DNA from: JAAELZ01 sp965209105
GTDB lineage: Bacteria > Pseudomonadota > Gammaproteobacteria > Arenicellales > Poriferihabitantaceae
DNA length: 64,000 bases
NCBI GenBank assembly: GCA_965209105.1
Contig: CBDBQB010000025.1
Coordinates: forward strand, 1 to 64,000
Direction: 5' to 3'
Below, piece after piece: positions 8,685 through 17,975 of this stretch (its first letter is position 1; the number at the start of each line of letters is the position of its first letter). Both the position numbers and the translations under genes were made by a program. The notes under the pieces are model-generated. The model had not been told where the DNA came from and did not search any database. It worked only from the letters and a program-made list of their open reading frames with translations.

Positions 8685-9863
8685 ATGGCCATTATCAAAA
8701 TGACTGACCTTGACCTCTCGGGCAAGCGCGTATTGATTCGAGAAGATTTGAATGTACCGATCAAAGACGGCAAGGTGTCATCCGATAAGCGCATCTCGGC
8801 ATCAATGCCAACCATTGAGCACGCGATGAATGCAGGCGCACAAGTGATGGTGATGTCGCATCTTGGGCGTCCAACTGAAGGTGAGCCAGCTGCTGAGTTT
8901 TCTTTGCAGCCTGTGGCTGACTATTTAAGTGATGCATTGGGTAAACAAGTTAATCTAGTCACAGACTATTTAGATAATGCTCCTGATATGAACAATGGCG
9001 ACGTGGTCTTATTGGAGAACGTTCGCTTTAATCGTGGTGAAAAGAATAATGAAGAAGGTCTTTCTCGGCAATACGCAGAATTATGCGATGTATATGTGAT
9101 GGATGCCTTTGGTACCGCGCATCGTGCCCAAGCTTCAACCCATGGTGCAGGACAGTTTGCACCGATTGCTTGTGCGGGCCCTTTATTAGCAGGCGAGTTA
9201 GATGCCTTGGGGAAAGCCTTGGATAAGCCTGCTCGACCAATGGCTGCGATTGTCGGTGGCGCGAAAGTATCAACAAAATTGACCGTATTGGGTGCCTTAT
9301 CCAAAATCGTGGATCAATTAATCCCCGGAGGCGGTATCGCCAATACATTTATCGCCGCAGCGGGTCACAATGTAGGTAAATCACTGTATGAGCCTGATCT
9401 GATTCCTGAAGCGCAAAAATTGATGGCAGAGGCGAAAGCTAAGGGCGGTGAAATTCCGGTACCGACGGATGTTGTGTGCGGAAAAGAGTTTTCTGAAACC
9501 ACAGAGGCAGTGATTAAGCGCGTCGAAGATGTTGAGGATGATGATATGATTTTTGATATCGGTCCTGACACCACTGCGCGTTTCGCAGCGATGATGAAAT
9601 CAGCGGGAACGATCGTTTGGAATGGCCCGGTAGGCGTATTTGAGTTCGATCAATTCGGTGAAGGCACTAAAGGTCTAGGTTTGGCGATTGCTGAATCAGA
9701 TGCTTTTTCAATCGCCGGCGGCGGGGATACCTTGGCCGCAGTGGATAAATACAATATTTCGGACAAGATTTCGTATATCTCGACGGGGGGTGGCTCGTTC
9801 TTGGAATTCCTAGAAGGCAAGGCCTTGCCGGTGGTGGAGATGTTAGAAAAACGTGCGTCGTAA
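8685..9863 (+). CDS. pgk: phosphoglycerate kinase
   Basis: Phosphoglycerate kinase makes ATP from 1,3-bisphosphoglycerate in the cytoplasm, or works in reverse in gluconeogenesis. The 392-residue chain carries the N-terminal signature RVLIREDLNVPIKDGKV, substrate-binding SHLGRPTEG, LLENVRFNRGE, the nucleotide-binding AIVGGAKVSTKL, and the C-terminal ISTGGGSFLEFLEGKALP. The ATG at 8685 has AGGAAACG upstream. The gene is 153 bp after gap, with the terminator in between, and 39 bp before pyk. The spacing suggests its own promoter in 8587-8684, although I could not define one securely. Confidence 0.97.
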   Translation: MAIIKMTDLDLSGKRVLIREDLNVPIKDGKVSSDKRISASMPTIEHAMNAGAQVMVMSHLGRPTEGEPAAEFSLQPVADYLSDALGKQVNLVTDYLDNAPDMNNGDVVLLENVRFNRGEKNNEEGLSRQYAELCDVYVMDAFGTAHRAQASTHGAGQFAPIACAGPLLAGELDALGKALDKPARPMAAIVGGAKVSTKLTVLGALSKIVDQLIPGGGIANTFIAAAGHNVGKSLYEPDLIPEAQKLMAEAKAKGGEIPVPTDVVCGKEFSETTEAVIKRVEDVEDDDMIFDIGPDTTARFAAMMKSAGTIVWNGPVGVFEFDQFGEGTKGLGLAIAESDAFSIAGGGDTLAAVDKYNISDKISYISTGGGSFLEFLEGKALPVVEMLEKRAS

Positions 9864-9902
9864 CCGATATATATCTGTATTTATATTTGAGCAGCAAAGT
9901 TC

Positions 9903-11336
9903 GTGATTAGACAAACCAAAATCGTCGCTTCATTAGGCCCGGCAACGGATGACCCGGCGGTGCTCAGAAAAATGTTTATGCGGGGGGTTGATGTTGTACG
10001 CATAAACTTCTCGCATGGCGATTTGGCCGACCATCAGGCGCGGGTTGCCTTGGTCAGAAAAACCGCCGAGGAAGTGGGCAGAACCATTGCGGTATTGGGC
10101 GATCTACAAGGCCCTAAAATACGCATTGAACGTTTTAAAAATAAAAAAATCATGCTGCAAGATGATGATGAATTCATTTTAGATACGGCTCTCAATAAAG
10201 ACGAGGGTGATCAAAAGTCGGTGGGCATATCCTACAAAAAATTGCTGGTCGACGTTAAAGCAGGCGATGTGCTGGTATTAGATGATGGAAATGTCGTCCT
10301 TAAGATTAAAAAAGTCGACAAAACAAAGATTTATAGCACGGTTCTAGTCGGTGGAGAGTTATCAAATAATAAAGGCATCAATCTACAGGGCGGTGGCTTA
10401 TCAGCCGGCTCTTTAACAAACAAGGATAAAAAGGACATTAAATCAGCCGCCAAACTAGGCATTGATTTTCTCGCGGTTTCATTTGTACGCAGTGCCAAAG
10501 ATGTTGAAGAAGCGCGTGGTTTGATCCAGGCCGAAGGTGTTCAGGCTGCCATTGTTTCAAAGATAGAGCGCAAAGAAGCCTTAGATAATATCGAAGAGAT
10601 TATTCGTGCGTCGGATGTCATCATGATTGCGCGTGGAGATTTGGGCGTCGAGATCGGTGATGCAAATTTACCTGGCGTCCAAAAACGCATTATAAAGCTT
10701 GCCCGGGAGAACAACCGCGTGGTAATTACCGCAACGCAAATGATGCAATCGATGATCGAAAGCCCCATACCGACGCGGGCGGAAGTCTCTGACGTGGCCA
10801 ATGCGGTCATGGATGGGACTGATGCGGTCATGCTATCCGCCGAGACTGCGGTCGGCAAGCATCCAGCCAAGGTAATTAGTGCGATGGCGCGGATATGTAA
10901 AGCAGCTGAAATTGAAGTTGATCGAGAAAAGCGTTTTAATCTAAACGTGGAATTTGGTAATGCTGAAGAGTCCATAGCAATGGCTGCAATGTACACGGCT
11001 AACCACTTTCCTGTGGCGGCTATTTTAGCCTTGACCGAGTCTGGGCGTACCGCTTTGTTAATGTCGCGCGCGAACGCTAGAATACCGATTTATGCGATGA
11101 CGCGTAATCGCCCATCTGCGCGCCGAATGAGCATTTTTCGCGGTGTGAAGCCGGTTGAATTTGATATCACGCAACTCGCTACATCGGGTATTAATCGCGC
11201 GGCCATTGAATGGTTGAAAGAGGCCGAATTAGTGGAGGAAGGCGACCGAGTTATTATTACAAAAGGAGATTCCAATGTTGAAGGCGGCACCAATACGATG
11301 AAAATTGTGCGCGTCGGTGAAGTGGCGCTGCAGTAG
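9903..11336 (+). CDS. pyk: pyruvate kinase
   Basis: Pyruvate kinase transfers phosphate from phosphoenolpyruvate to ADP. The 477 residues begin with the expected RQTKIVASLGPATDDP and FSHG segments. The active-site and metal-binding motif around MIARGDLGVEIG and the TATQMMQSMIESPIPTRAEV and GTDAVMLSAETAVGKHP regions are intact. A B domain and a C-terminal regulatory domain are both present. The start is GTG at 9903; no ATG gives the conserved N-terminus. It is 39 bp after pgk and 40 bp before the aldolase gene, which fits one transcript. Confidence 0.96.
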   Translation: MIRQTKIVASLGPATDDPAVLRKMFMRGVDVVRINFSHGDLADHQARVALVRKTAEEVGRTIAVLGDLQGPKIRIERFKNKKIMLQDDDEFILDTALNKDEGDQKSVGISYKKLLVDVKAGDVLVLDDGNVVLKIKKVDKTKIYSTVLVGGELSNNKGINLQGGGLSAGSLTNKDKKDIKSAAKLGIDFLAVSFVRSAKDVEEARGLIQAEGVQAAIVSKIERKEALDNIEEIIRASDVIMIARGDLGVEIGDANLPGVQKRIIKLARENNRVVITATQMMQSMIESPIPTRAEVSDVANAVMDGTDAVMLSAETAVGKHPAKVISAMARICKAAEIEVDREKRFNLNVEFGNAEESIAMAAMYTANHFPVAAILALTESGRTALLMSRANARIPIYAMTRNRPSARRMSIFRGVKPVEFDITQLATSGINRAAIEWLKEAELVEEGDRVIITKGDSNVEGGTNTMKIVRVGEVALQ

Positions 11337-11376
11337 CCAGCGCGGTTTAAATTATTATTAATTATCTACATATCAA

Positions 11377-12450
11377 ATGGTACACACTATGATTACAAAA
11401 CACGATGAATTGAGAGAAACGGCTAATAGTTTGGCCGCAAAAGGTAAAGGCCTACTGGCGGTTGATGAATCTACGCCAACTATCGGCAAGCGTCTTGCAG
11501 GTATTGATGTTGAAAATACTGAAGAGAATCGTCAGGCATATAGAGGCATGTTATTCACAGCTGACGGGCTTGGCGAATACATTAGTGGCGCCATTTTGTT
11601 TGAAGAGACGCTATATCAAGATCACCTTGATGGCGATAGCATGGTTTCTAAATTGAACGCAGCGGGTATCATCCCTGGGATTAAAGTTGATAAAGGTTTG
11701 CGTCCTCTGGCCGGTGCGGGTGAAGTTGAGACTTGGTGCCAAGGTCTTGAAGGTTTGGCTGATCGTACCGCCGAATATTATGAGCGTGGCGCACGTTTTG
11801 CCAAGTGGCGCGCTGTTCTGCAAATCACAGACGATGGTTGTCCGACTGATCTTGCAATCAAAGAAAATGCATGGGGTCTGGCCCGTTATGCGCGTATTTG
11901 CCAAGAATCGGGTTTAGTCCCCATTATTGAGCCAGAAATTTTGATGGATGGTAGTCACACGATAGAAAAAACCGCTGAAGTACAGGAAAAAGTTCTAGTA
12001 GAAGTGTATAAGGCCTGCGCTGAAAACGGTGTCTTTCTTGAAGGTACCTTACTGAAGCCGTCTATGACTGTTTCTGGTGCAGATTGCGCTGACAAAGCAG
12101 GCTCTGAAGAAGTGGCAAGGGTAACGGTTCGAACCATGGATCGTTGTGTCCCAGCGGCAGTTGCCGGCATTATGTTCCTCTCGGGCGGTCTGAATGAAGA
12201 AGATGCTTCGGTCTATTTGAATACCATGAACAGCATGGATCGAAAAGGTACGTGGAGCATGACCTTCTCTTACGGTCGTGCATTACAACAATCATGCTTG
12301 CAAGCATGGAAGGGCAATGATCTTGAAGCTGGCCAGAAAGCATTGATGGCGCGTGCGCAAGCTAACTCTGAAGCCTCTACTGGCGATTATGTGGCGGGTT
12401 CACAGCCGTCTTCACAAGATACATTGTTTGAAGCAGGCTACAAGTACTAG
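11377..12450 (+). CDS. fba: fructose-bisphosphate aldolase, class I (eukaryotic-type)
   Basis: This is a Schiff-base class I aldolase of the animal/plant type, cleaving fructose 1,6-bisphosphate in glycolysis. Residues matching the rabbit enzyme's active site are visible: Asp30-Glu31-Ser32, Lys104, Lys143 in FAKWR, Glu185 in IIEPEI, and the Schiff-base Lys227 in EGTLLKPSM. The chain even ends in tyrosine (AGYKY), as in eukaryotic aldolases. Two start codons are possible, ATG 11377 and ATG 11389; neither has a strong ribosome-binding site, and the second matches related N-termini slightly better. Most gammaproteobacteria use a class II zinc aldolase, but some lineages have this type beside pyk. 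A terminator follows. Confidence 0.93.
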   Translation: MVHTMITKHDELRETANSLAAKGKGLLAVDESTPTIGKRLAGIDVENTEENRQAYRGMLFTADGLGEYISGAILFEETLYQDHLDGDSMVSKLNAAGIIPGIKVDKGLRPLAGAGEVETWCQGLEGLADRTAEYYERGARFAKWRAVLQITDDGCPTDLAIKENAWGLARYARICQESGLVPIIEPEILMDGSHTIEKTAEVQEKVLVEVYKACAENGVFLEGTLLKPSMTVSGADCADKAGSEEVARVTVRTMDRCVPAAVAGIMFLSGGLNEEDASVYLNTMNSMDRKGTWSMTFSYGRALQQSCLQAWKGNDLEAGQKALMARAQANSEASTGDYVAGSQPSSQDTLFEAGYKY

Positions 12451-12515
12451 GATCGCAATCTGAGTTGGATATTGAGCTCACCCGCGCGATGGGTGACTTC
12501 AATTATTATTTGTAC

Positions 12516-12544
12516 AAAAAAGGTGGCGGGTTGCCGCCTTTTTT
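12516..12544 (+). terminator. intrinsic terminator after fba
   Basis: A 12-bp stem (12516-12527 with 12533-12544), a 5-base loop, and a T-run that continues to 12550. It ends the central-carbon transcript 17 bp before truA. Confidence 0.9.
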
Positions 12545-12560
12545 GTTTTTACGCTATTAG

Positions 12561-13358
12561 ATGGCTCTCTATAAAACCATGCGATACGCAGCACTCGTAG
12601 AATTTGATGGCAGCCAATTTTGTGGCTGGCAGATTCAATCAAACTCTCCCAGCGTTCAGGCTGCCGTGGAAATAGCCCTCGGACACGTAGCGGATGAGAA
12701 GATAAGGGTGCATACCGCGGGTCGCACGGACACTGGCGTACATGCTGTCGGACTAGCCATCCATTTCGATACCGATAAACAACGACCCGCGTATAACTGG
12801 TTGCGCGGTGCCAATACCAAACTCCCGAAAGGCGTTGCAATCCATTGGATTAGCCCCGTCGACAACGAGTTTCACGCACGATTTTCAGCCAACTCTCGAC
12901 GTTATCGTTATATCATCAATACCCGCAGGACAATGCTGGGTCTTTATTCAGATTTGGTTAGCTGTTACCCCATGGAACTCGATGTTTCAGCGATGCAAAA
13001 TGCCGCTGAAACATTAATCGGCACCCATGACTTTTCTGCCTACCGAGCGAGTGCGTGTCAATCCAAGAATCCTGTCAAAACCATTCACTCGCTAGAGCTC
13101 TCGCAATCCGGTGATTGGATATGGCTGGATATTTGTGCGAACGGGTTTTTGCATCACATGGTTAGAAATATCGTTGGTGTACTACTGAAAATCGGTGCGG
13201 GCGAACGCAATGAATCTTGGGTTAAAGAGGTATTGGATAGCCGGGATCGCGCTAAAGGAGCGACCACCGCCTTGCCCAATGGCCTGTATTTTGTGCAGGC
13301 AGAGTATGATGCCAAATTTGGCTTGCCCGACGCGATTTCTCCACCGAGATTTTGGTAA
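12561..13358 (+). CDS. truA: tRNA pseudouridine(38-40) synthase
   Basis: TruA converts uridines 38, 39 and 40 in the anticodon stem-loop to pseudouridine. The catalytic aspartate is Asp57 in the conserved AGRTDTGVHA; FDGSQFCGWQ near the N-terminus and FLHHMVRNIVG near the C-terminus are family signatures. The 265-residue length is normal. ATG 12561 is used; a second in-frame ATG at 12579 is also plausible, as RYAALVEFDGS begins the conserved part. It is followed 10 bp later by trpF, the common truA-trpF arrangement, but trpB and trpA do not follow. Confidence 0.95.
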   Translation: MALYKTMRYAALVEFDGSQFCGWQIQSNSPSVQAAVEIALGHVADEKIRVHTAGRTDTGVHAVGLAIHFDTDKQRPAYNWLRGANTKLPKGVAIHWISPVDNEFHARFSANSRRYRYIINTRRTMLGLYSDLVSCYPMELDVSAMQNAAETLIGTHDFSAYRASACQSKNPVKTIHSLELSQSGDWIWLDICANGFLHHMVRNIVGVLLKIGAGERNESWVKEVLDSRDRAKGATTALPNGLYFVQAEYDAKFGLPDAISPPRFW

Positions 13359-13368
13359 ACTGGCCGGC

Positions 13369-14031
13369 ATGAATACCCACGATCATAAATCGCTACGAAT
13401 AAAGCTGTGTGGCATGACGCGGCCTGAAGATGCCGCGCTTGCCTCTGACTTGGGTGCGGATGCGATTGGCATGATTTTTTACGAAAAAAGTCCGCGATCA
13501 ATCTCGCTATCGCAGGCCAAAGAGATTGTGGCTGTGCTGCATCCATTTTGCACGCCCGTTGCCGTGGTGGTCAATCCCAGTGTCAGTGAGATGGCAAAAT
13601 TGTTAGACACTTTGCCGATACAACTCATCCAGTTTCACGGAGATGAAAGCCCTGAATATTGTGCGCAATTTAGGACGCCCTACATTAAAGCACTGGCGAT
13701 GAGGCCAGACGTATGCATTGAAGCGCAAAGCATGCGCTATCGCAAAGCACGTGGCTTATTGCTCGACACCTACGATAAAGGTTTAGCAGGCGGAACAGGC
13801 AAGACCTTCGATTGGAAGCTGATAGGCGCAAAAAACGATCCTGATTTACCAGAACTTATATTGGCGGGTGGGCTTTCTCTCGATAACATCGATTCCGCGA
13901 TTGCGCAAACCGGCTTATCCAGTATTGACGTGAATAGCGGGATAGAAACCGCGCCGGGGATTAAAGATCACGATAAACTTCGCGCGGTGATGCGCCTTAA
14001 ATCTAAATACGCCTTGAGAAGTGATAATTGA
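13369..14031 (+). CDS. trpF: phosphoribosylanthranilate isomerase
   Basis: TrpF isomerises N-(5-phosphoribosyl)anthranilate to CdRP in tryptophan synthesis. The catalytic cysteine lies in IKLCGMTRPEDA, the general acid aspartate in LLLDTYDKG, and the phosphate-binding loops are LAGGLSLDN and IDVNSGIETAPGIKD. The open frame runs back to 13195 inside truA, but the start is ATG 13369, which gives the usual 220-residue protein. In many gammaproteobacteria trpB and trpA come next; here an intergenic gap and hflK follow, so the remaining trp genes must lie elsewhere if present. Confidence 0.95.
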   Translation: MNTHDHKSLRIKLCGMTRPEDAALASDLGADAIGMIFYEKSPRSISLSQAKEIVAVLHPFCTPVAVVVNPSVSEMAKLLDTLPIQLIQFHGDESPEYCAQFRTPYIKALAMRPDVCIEAQSMRYRKARGLLLDTYDKGLAGGTGKTFDWKLIGAKNDPDLPELILAGGLSLDNIDSAIAQTGLSSIDVNSGIETAPGIKDHDKLRAVMRLKSKYALRSDN

Positions 14032-14150
14032 CACCTATATAGACGCTAGGCGCGAAAACTGTTCGATTGGATGGCTTGATTAAACCGGCAAGCAAACAGC
14101 CCAAGCGATGTTGGTTTCGATAGAATACTGGCTATTGGCTGCCATTTACC

Positions 14151-14169
14151 CGTGATACACTACATCACG
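14151..14169. promoter_or_regulatory. inverted repeat upstream of hflK
   Basis: CGTGAT (14151-14156) and ATCACG (14164-14169) form a perfect 6-bp dyad with a 7-base spacer, 27 bp before the hflK start. It could be an operator. Its length alone does not rule out chance. Confidence 0.25.
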
Positions 14170-14195
14170 TCAAATTTAATTTCTGAGGAAAAATT

Positions 14196-15407
14196 ATGCC
14201 CTGGAATCAACCTGGTTCAGGTGGAGAAAAAGACCCATGGGGTCAGCGAGATAAGCAGCAAGGTCCGCCCGACCTTGATAAAGTAATCAAAGATATTAAA
14301 GACAAACTCGGTCTTTCCTTTGGCGGTGGCCGTGGAAGTAAAGACGGTGGAGCGGATGGTGGCGGCGCGGGTCGTGCTGGATTTGGCATGTTCTTCGTTA
14401 TTGGCTTAGTGGCGCTGGGTTTTTGGTTGGCCAGCGGTTTTTATACCGTCACCCAAGGCGAACAAGGCATTGAGTTACAACTCGGCAAGTATAAGCGGAC
14501 CACCGAAGCGGGCTTACATTGGCATTTTCCGACCCCGATTGAAACGATCAATATTGTAAATGTTTCGCGCGAGAATACGGTTGAGGTTGGTTTTCGTTCG
14601 CAGGGCAGTGCCCGCAATACTTCTTTCCCTCGTGAAGCACTGATGCTGACCAAAGATGAGAATATCATCGATATCCAGTTTGCTGTGCAATACGATATTA
14701 AATCACCCACTGATTTACTGTTTAATGTCGCTGATCCCATCGAGACAGTGGTACGTCAAGCGACTGAAAGTGCAGTGCGCGAAACCATTGGTAAGAACAG
14801 CATGGATTTCGCCATCACAGAAGGGCGTTCTGTTATTGCCAGTGAAACACGAACCCTGCTCCAGCAGATTCTAGACCGATATCAAACCGGCATTAATGTG
14901 CGCTCTGTTGAAATGCAAGATGCGCAGCCCCCCTCAGAGGTTAAAGATGCCTTTGATGATGCGGTTCGGGCGCGTGAAGATGAACAGCGCTTGAAGAATC
15001 TGGCAGAAGCCTATGCCAATGATGTTATTCCTAAAGCGCGGGGTTTTGCTGCGCGGGTAACGCAAGAGGCAGAGGCCTATAAGGCAACGGTCATGGCGAA
15101 ATCTGAGGGCGAAGCTTCGCGCTTCGATCAAGTTCGTGAAGAATACGCGAAAGCGCCTCAGGTAACGCGGGATCGTATGTATTTGGATGCCATGCAAGAA
15201 GTCTTAGGCAGTACCAGCAAAATGGTGATAGACCAAACACAAGGCGGCAATAGTGTGATGTATTTACCCTTGGATAAGATGATCGAAAATAGCCGAAATC
15301 AAGCAGCTAATACGAATTCTTCTACGGCATCATCAATATCCCAAGGCGCTAGCAATCGCGCGCTCAATACTCAATCACGCGCGCTTAACAGGAGCACCAG
15401 CCGATGA
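14196..15407 (+). CDS. hflK: FtsH modulator HflK (SPFH/band-7 protein)
   Basis: HflK forms with HflC a large membrane cage around the FtsH protease and controls its access to membrane substrates. The 403 residues have the typical Gly-rich, charged cytoplasmic N-terminus (WNQPGSGGEKDPWG), one membrane helix at about residues 62-83, then a band-7 domain (YTVTQGEQGIELQLGKY) and a long helical segment rich in Ala and Glu. The C-terminus is a Ser/Asn/Gln-rich tail. ATG 14196 has TGAGGA upstream. The last 4 bp overlap hflC, which indicates translational coupling. Confidence 0.95.
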   Translation: MPWNQPGSGGEKDPWGQRDKQQGPPDLDKVIKDIKDKLGLSFGGGRGSKDGGADGGGAGRAGFGMFFVIGLVALGFWLASGFYTVTQGEQGIELQLGKYKRTTEAGLHWHFPTPIETINIVNVSRENTVEVGFRSQGSARNTSFPREALMLTKDENIIDIQFAVQYDIKSPTDLLFNVADPIETVVRQATESAVRETIGKNSMDFAITEGRSVIASETRTLLQQILDRYQTGINVRSVEMQDAQPPSEVKDAFDDAVRAREDEQRLKNLAEAYANDVIPKARGFAARVTQEAEAYKATVMAKSEGEASRFDQVREEYAKAPQVTRDRMYLDAMQEVLGSTSKMVIDQTQGGNSVMYLPLDKMIENSRNQAANTNSSTASSISQGASNRALNTQSRALNRSTSR

Positions 15408-16273
15408 AAATATTTAAAATGTTTGGTGGTTTGATCCTCTTGATCGCCATCGCGATTGTCAGTATGTCGATATATACCGTTGATGAGCGCGAACAGGCGC
15501 TGGTTTTTAGATTTGGAGAGATTATTCGCGCCGATACCGAGCCCGGTATTAAATTTAAGATGCCGTTTGTTAATACGGTTAAGTTCTTCGATGATCGAAT
15601 TCAAACCATGGATGCTGACCCACAGAGTTATTTGACCTTGGAAAAGAAAAACTTAATCGTTGATTCCTTTGTAAAGTGGCGGATTCGCGACGTGCGGGAA
15701 TATTATATCCGTCTAGGCGGTTCAAAGGCGCGTGCACGCGCACGTCTTTCTAAGCGTGTGAACGATGCGATTCGTGATGAAGTCGGTAAGCGTTCGGTCA
15801 AAGATGTTGTGTCGGGTGATCGCGTCTTGATCATGGGTTTGGTGCGTGAAGCAACGGATCAAGAGGCCGCAGGCTTAGGGATTGAAGTCGTGGATGCGCG
15901 ACTAAAACGCGTTGATTTGGATCCTTCGATTAGCGAAACAGTCTATGCACGCATGCGTGCTGAACGTCAACGGGTGGCCACAGAACTGCGCGCTCAAGGT
16001 GAAGAGCAGGCAGAAAAGATTCGTGCCAATGCAGATAGAGAGAGTGCGATCTTGCTCGCTGAAGCCAATCGTACAGCGGAGCAAATTAAAGGTCAGGGCG
16101 ATGCTAAAGCAACCAGTACTTACGCTGAGGCCTTTAACAAGGACAAAGAATTTTTCAAATTCTATAAAAGCCTTGATGCGTATAAGAACACCTTTAACGA
16201 TAAGTCGGATTTGTTTATCGTTGATCCAAACTCTGAATTTATGCAGTATTTGCGCAATTCTTCGCCGAATTAA
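15404..16273 (+). CDS. hflC: FtsH modulator HflC (SPFH/band-7 protein)
   Basis: Partner of HflK in the HflKC-FtsH complex. The 289-residue protein has an N-terminal signal-anchor (about residues 7-25, GGLILLIAIAIVSMSIYTV), a band-7 domain beginning with DEREQALVFRFGEI, and a C-terminal helical part with RAQGEEQAEKIRANADRE. The ATG at 15404 overlaps the end of hflK by 4 bp (ATGA). The gene is followed 63 bp later by a small DUF2065 membrane protein and then purA, the usual gammaproteobacterial order except that hisZ is absent. Confidence 0.95.
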   Translation: MKIFKMFGGLILLIAIAIVSMSIYTVDEREQALVFRFGEIIRADTEPGIKFKMPFVNTVKFFDDRIQTMDADPQSYLTLEKKNLIVDSFVKWRIRDVREYYIRLGGSKARARARLSKRVNDAIRDEVGKRSVKDVVSGDRVLIMGLVREATDQEAAGLGIEVVDARLKRVDLDPSISETVYARMRAERQRVATELRAQGEEQAEKIRANADRESAILLAEANRTAEQIKGQGDAKATSTYAEAFNKDKEFFKFYKSLDAYKNTFNDKSDLFIVDPNSEFMQYLRNSSPN

Positions 16274-16336
16274 GGGCGGCTTGAAACTGCTAATTCGACC
16301 TATATTCAGCTAAAATCAGCGCCCCGAATTTAAGCG

Positions 16337-16525
16337 GTGGATTGGAATACATTTATCGCCGCTTTCGGCCTGTATTTGGTGTTTGAAGGGCTGATGTCTT
16401 TCGCGTCTCCCGACGCATTCAAACAATTACTAAAGCAAATCATTGAGATGCCCTCGTCGACATTGAGAACGATTGGTGCGGTCTCTATTTTGCTTGGTCT
16501 GGTATTACTATATTTTGCACGCTAG
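16337..16525 (+). CDS. DUF2065 family small membrane protein
   Basis: A 62-residue protein of the DUF2065 (YjeT-like) family, found beside hflC in many proteobacteria. It has two predicted membrane helices, at about residues 5-22 (FIAAFGLYLVFEGLMSF) and 44-61 (IGAVSILLGLVLLYF). The start is GTG 16337. Its biochemical role is unknown; its position between hflC and purA and the two-helix pattern are the evidence. The purA start is 18 bp downstream. Confidence 0.85.
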   Translation: MDWNTFIAAFGLYLVFEGLMSFASPDAFKQLLKQIIEMPSSTLRTIGAVSILLGLVLLYFAR

Positions 16526-16543
16526 GTGCTCTAAGAGAGAATT

Positions 16544-17833
16544 ATGGCTAAGAATGTCGTGCTAGTTGGTACCCAGTGGGGTGACGAAGGTAAGGGAAAG
16601 ATTGTTGATTTGTTGACCTCAAAGGCAGACGCAGTAGCACGTTTTCAGGGCGGTCACAATGCCGGGCATACCTTGGTGATCAATGGCGAGAAAACAGTAT
16701 TACACCTCATTCCATCAGGGGCCTTGCGGGAGGGCGTGGATTGTCTTATCGGTAATGGCGTGGTGCTCAGCCCCGAACAATTAATAAAAGAAGTCGATGC
16801 TTTGGAAGCACGAGGCGTTTCTATTCGCTCTCGTTTAATGGTTAGCCCGGCGTGCCCAGTAATCATGCCCTATCATATTGCGCTAGACATGGCGCGGGAA
16901 AAAGCGCGCGGTAAGAAAGCGATTGGTACAACCGGTCGCGGCATTGGCCCGTGCTACGAAGATAAAGTTTCGCGCCGCGGAATTCGAGTACAAGATTTGT
17001 ACCAAGATGATTTCGCTGAAAAGCTCAAAGTCGTGATGGATTATCACAATTATGCGCTGGAAAACTTCTTTGAAGATGAAGCCGTTAATTTTGAACAAAC
17101 GCTGGCGATTTCCTTGGCGCTTGCGGAGCAAATCAAGGAGATGGTCGGCGACGTTGCGGGTCGATTGGTCGAGCTGCGTGAAGCGGGGAAGTCAGTGATG
17201 TTTGAAGGCGCACAAGGCATGTTGCTCGATATTGATCACGGTACCTACCCCTATGTTACCTCTTCAAATACCACAGCGGCAGCGGCAGCCAGTGGCACTG
17301 GCGTAGGGCCGAAACATATTGATGAAGTCCTCGGTATTGTCAAAGCCTACACCACCCGCGTGGGCGCAGGGCCTTTTCCGACAGAACTCTTCGACGACGT
17401 TGGCGCTTATTTGGCAGAGAACGGACATGAGTTTGGCGCGACCACCGGACGTCCTCGGCGATGCGGATGGTTGGATGCTGTTGCTTTAAAGCGATCGTGC
17501 GAAGTCAATAGTTTGACCAGCATTTGTGTAACCAAGCTAGACGTGCTTGACGGCTTGGAGGAATTAAAAATTTGCACGCAGTATAAATTAGATGGTGAAT
17601 TGATTGATCGTCCTCCGTATGGCGCAGATGAATTTGAACGTTGTGAGCCGGTCTATGAATCTTTGCCAGGTTGGAGCGATACCACTGTAGGGGCGCGAGA
17701 TATGAGCGAGCTTCCTGCCAACGCCAAGGCTTATTTGGATCGTATGCATGCATTGCTCGGGGTGAGTATCGATATCATATCGACCAGCGCAGAACGAGAT
17801 GACACGATTGTGCTTAAACATCCTTTCGACTGA
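16544..17833 (+). CDS. purA: adenylosuccinate synthetase
   Basis: PurA joins IMP and aspartate with GTP to make adenylosuccinate, the first committed step to AMP. The 429-residue length is standard. The GTP-binding loop GDEGKGKIVD is at residues 13-22, and NAGHT, GTTGRGIGP and QGMLLDIDHGTYPYVTSSN are diagnostic. ATG 16544 is preceded by AGAGAG. It follows the hflK-hflC-DUF2065 genes at close spacing and may share their transcript. No clear terminator follows it. Confidence 0.97.
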   Translation: MAKNVVLVGTQWGDEGKGKIVDLLTSKADAVARFQGGHNAGHTLVINGEKTVLHLIPSGALREGVDCLIGNGVVLSPEQLIKEVDALEARGVSIRSRLMVSPACPVIMPYHIALDMAREKARGKKAIGTTGRGIGPCYEDKVSRRGIRVQDLYQDDFAEKLKVVMDYHNYALENFFEDEAVNFEQTLAISLALAEQIKEMVGDVAGRLVELREAGKSVMFEGAQGMLLDIDHGTYPYVTSSNTTAAAAASGTGVGPKHIDEVLGIVKAYTTRVGAGPFPTELFDDVGAYLAENGHEFGATTGRPRRCGWLDAVALKRSCEVNSLTSICVTKLDVLDGLEELKICTQYKLDGELIDRPPYGADEFERCEPVYESLPGWSDTTVGARDMSELPANAKAYLDRMHALLGVSIDIISTSAERDDTIVLKHPFD

Positions 17834-17975
17834 TACCCTGTCGCAATAGCAATAGAAGCAAGCCAACATGGATTAGCGAGAGCATCTGAACAGGGATTCA
17901 TGGTTTTGTTTTAAACGCTTTTAGAAGCGGGCGAAAAACTGCTCTAAGGAGATTAGAGGTGTTTCTGGTAAGCAG

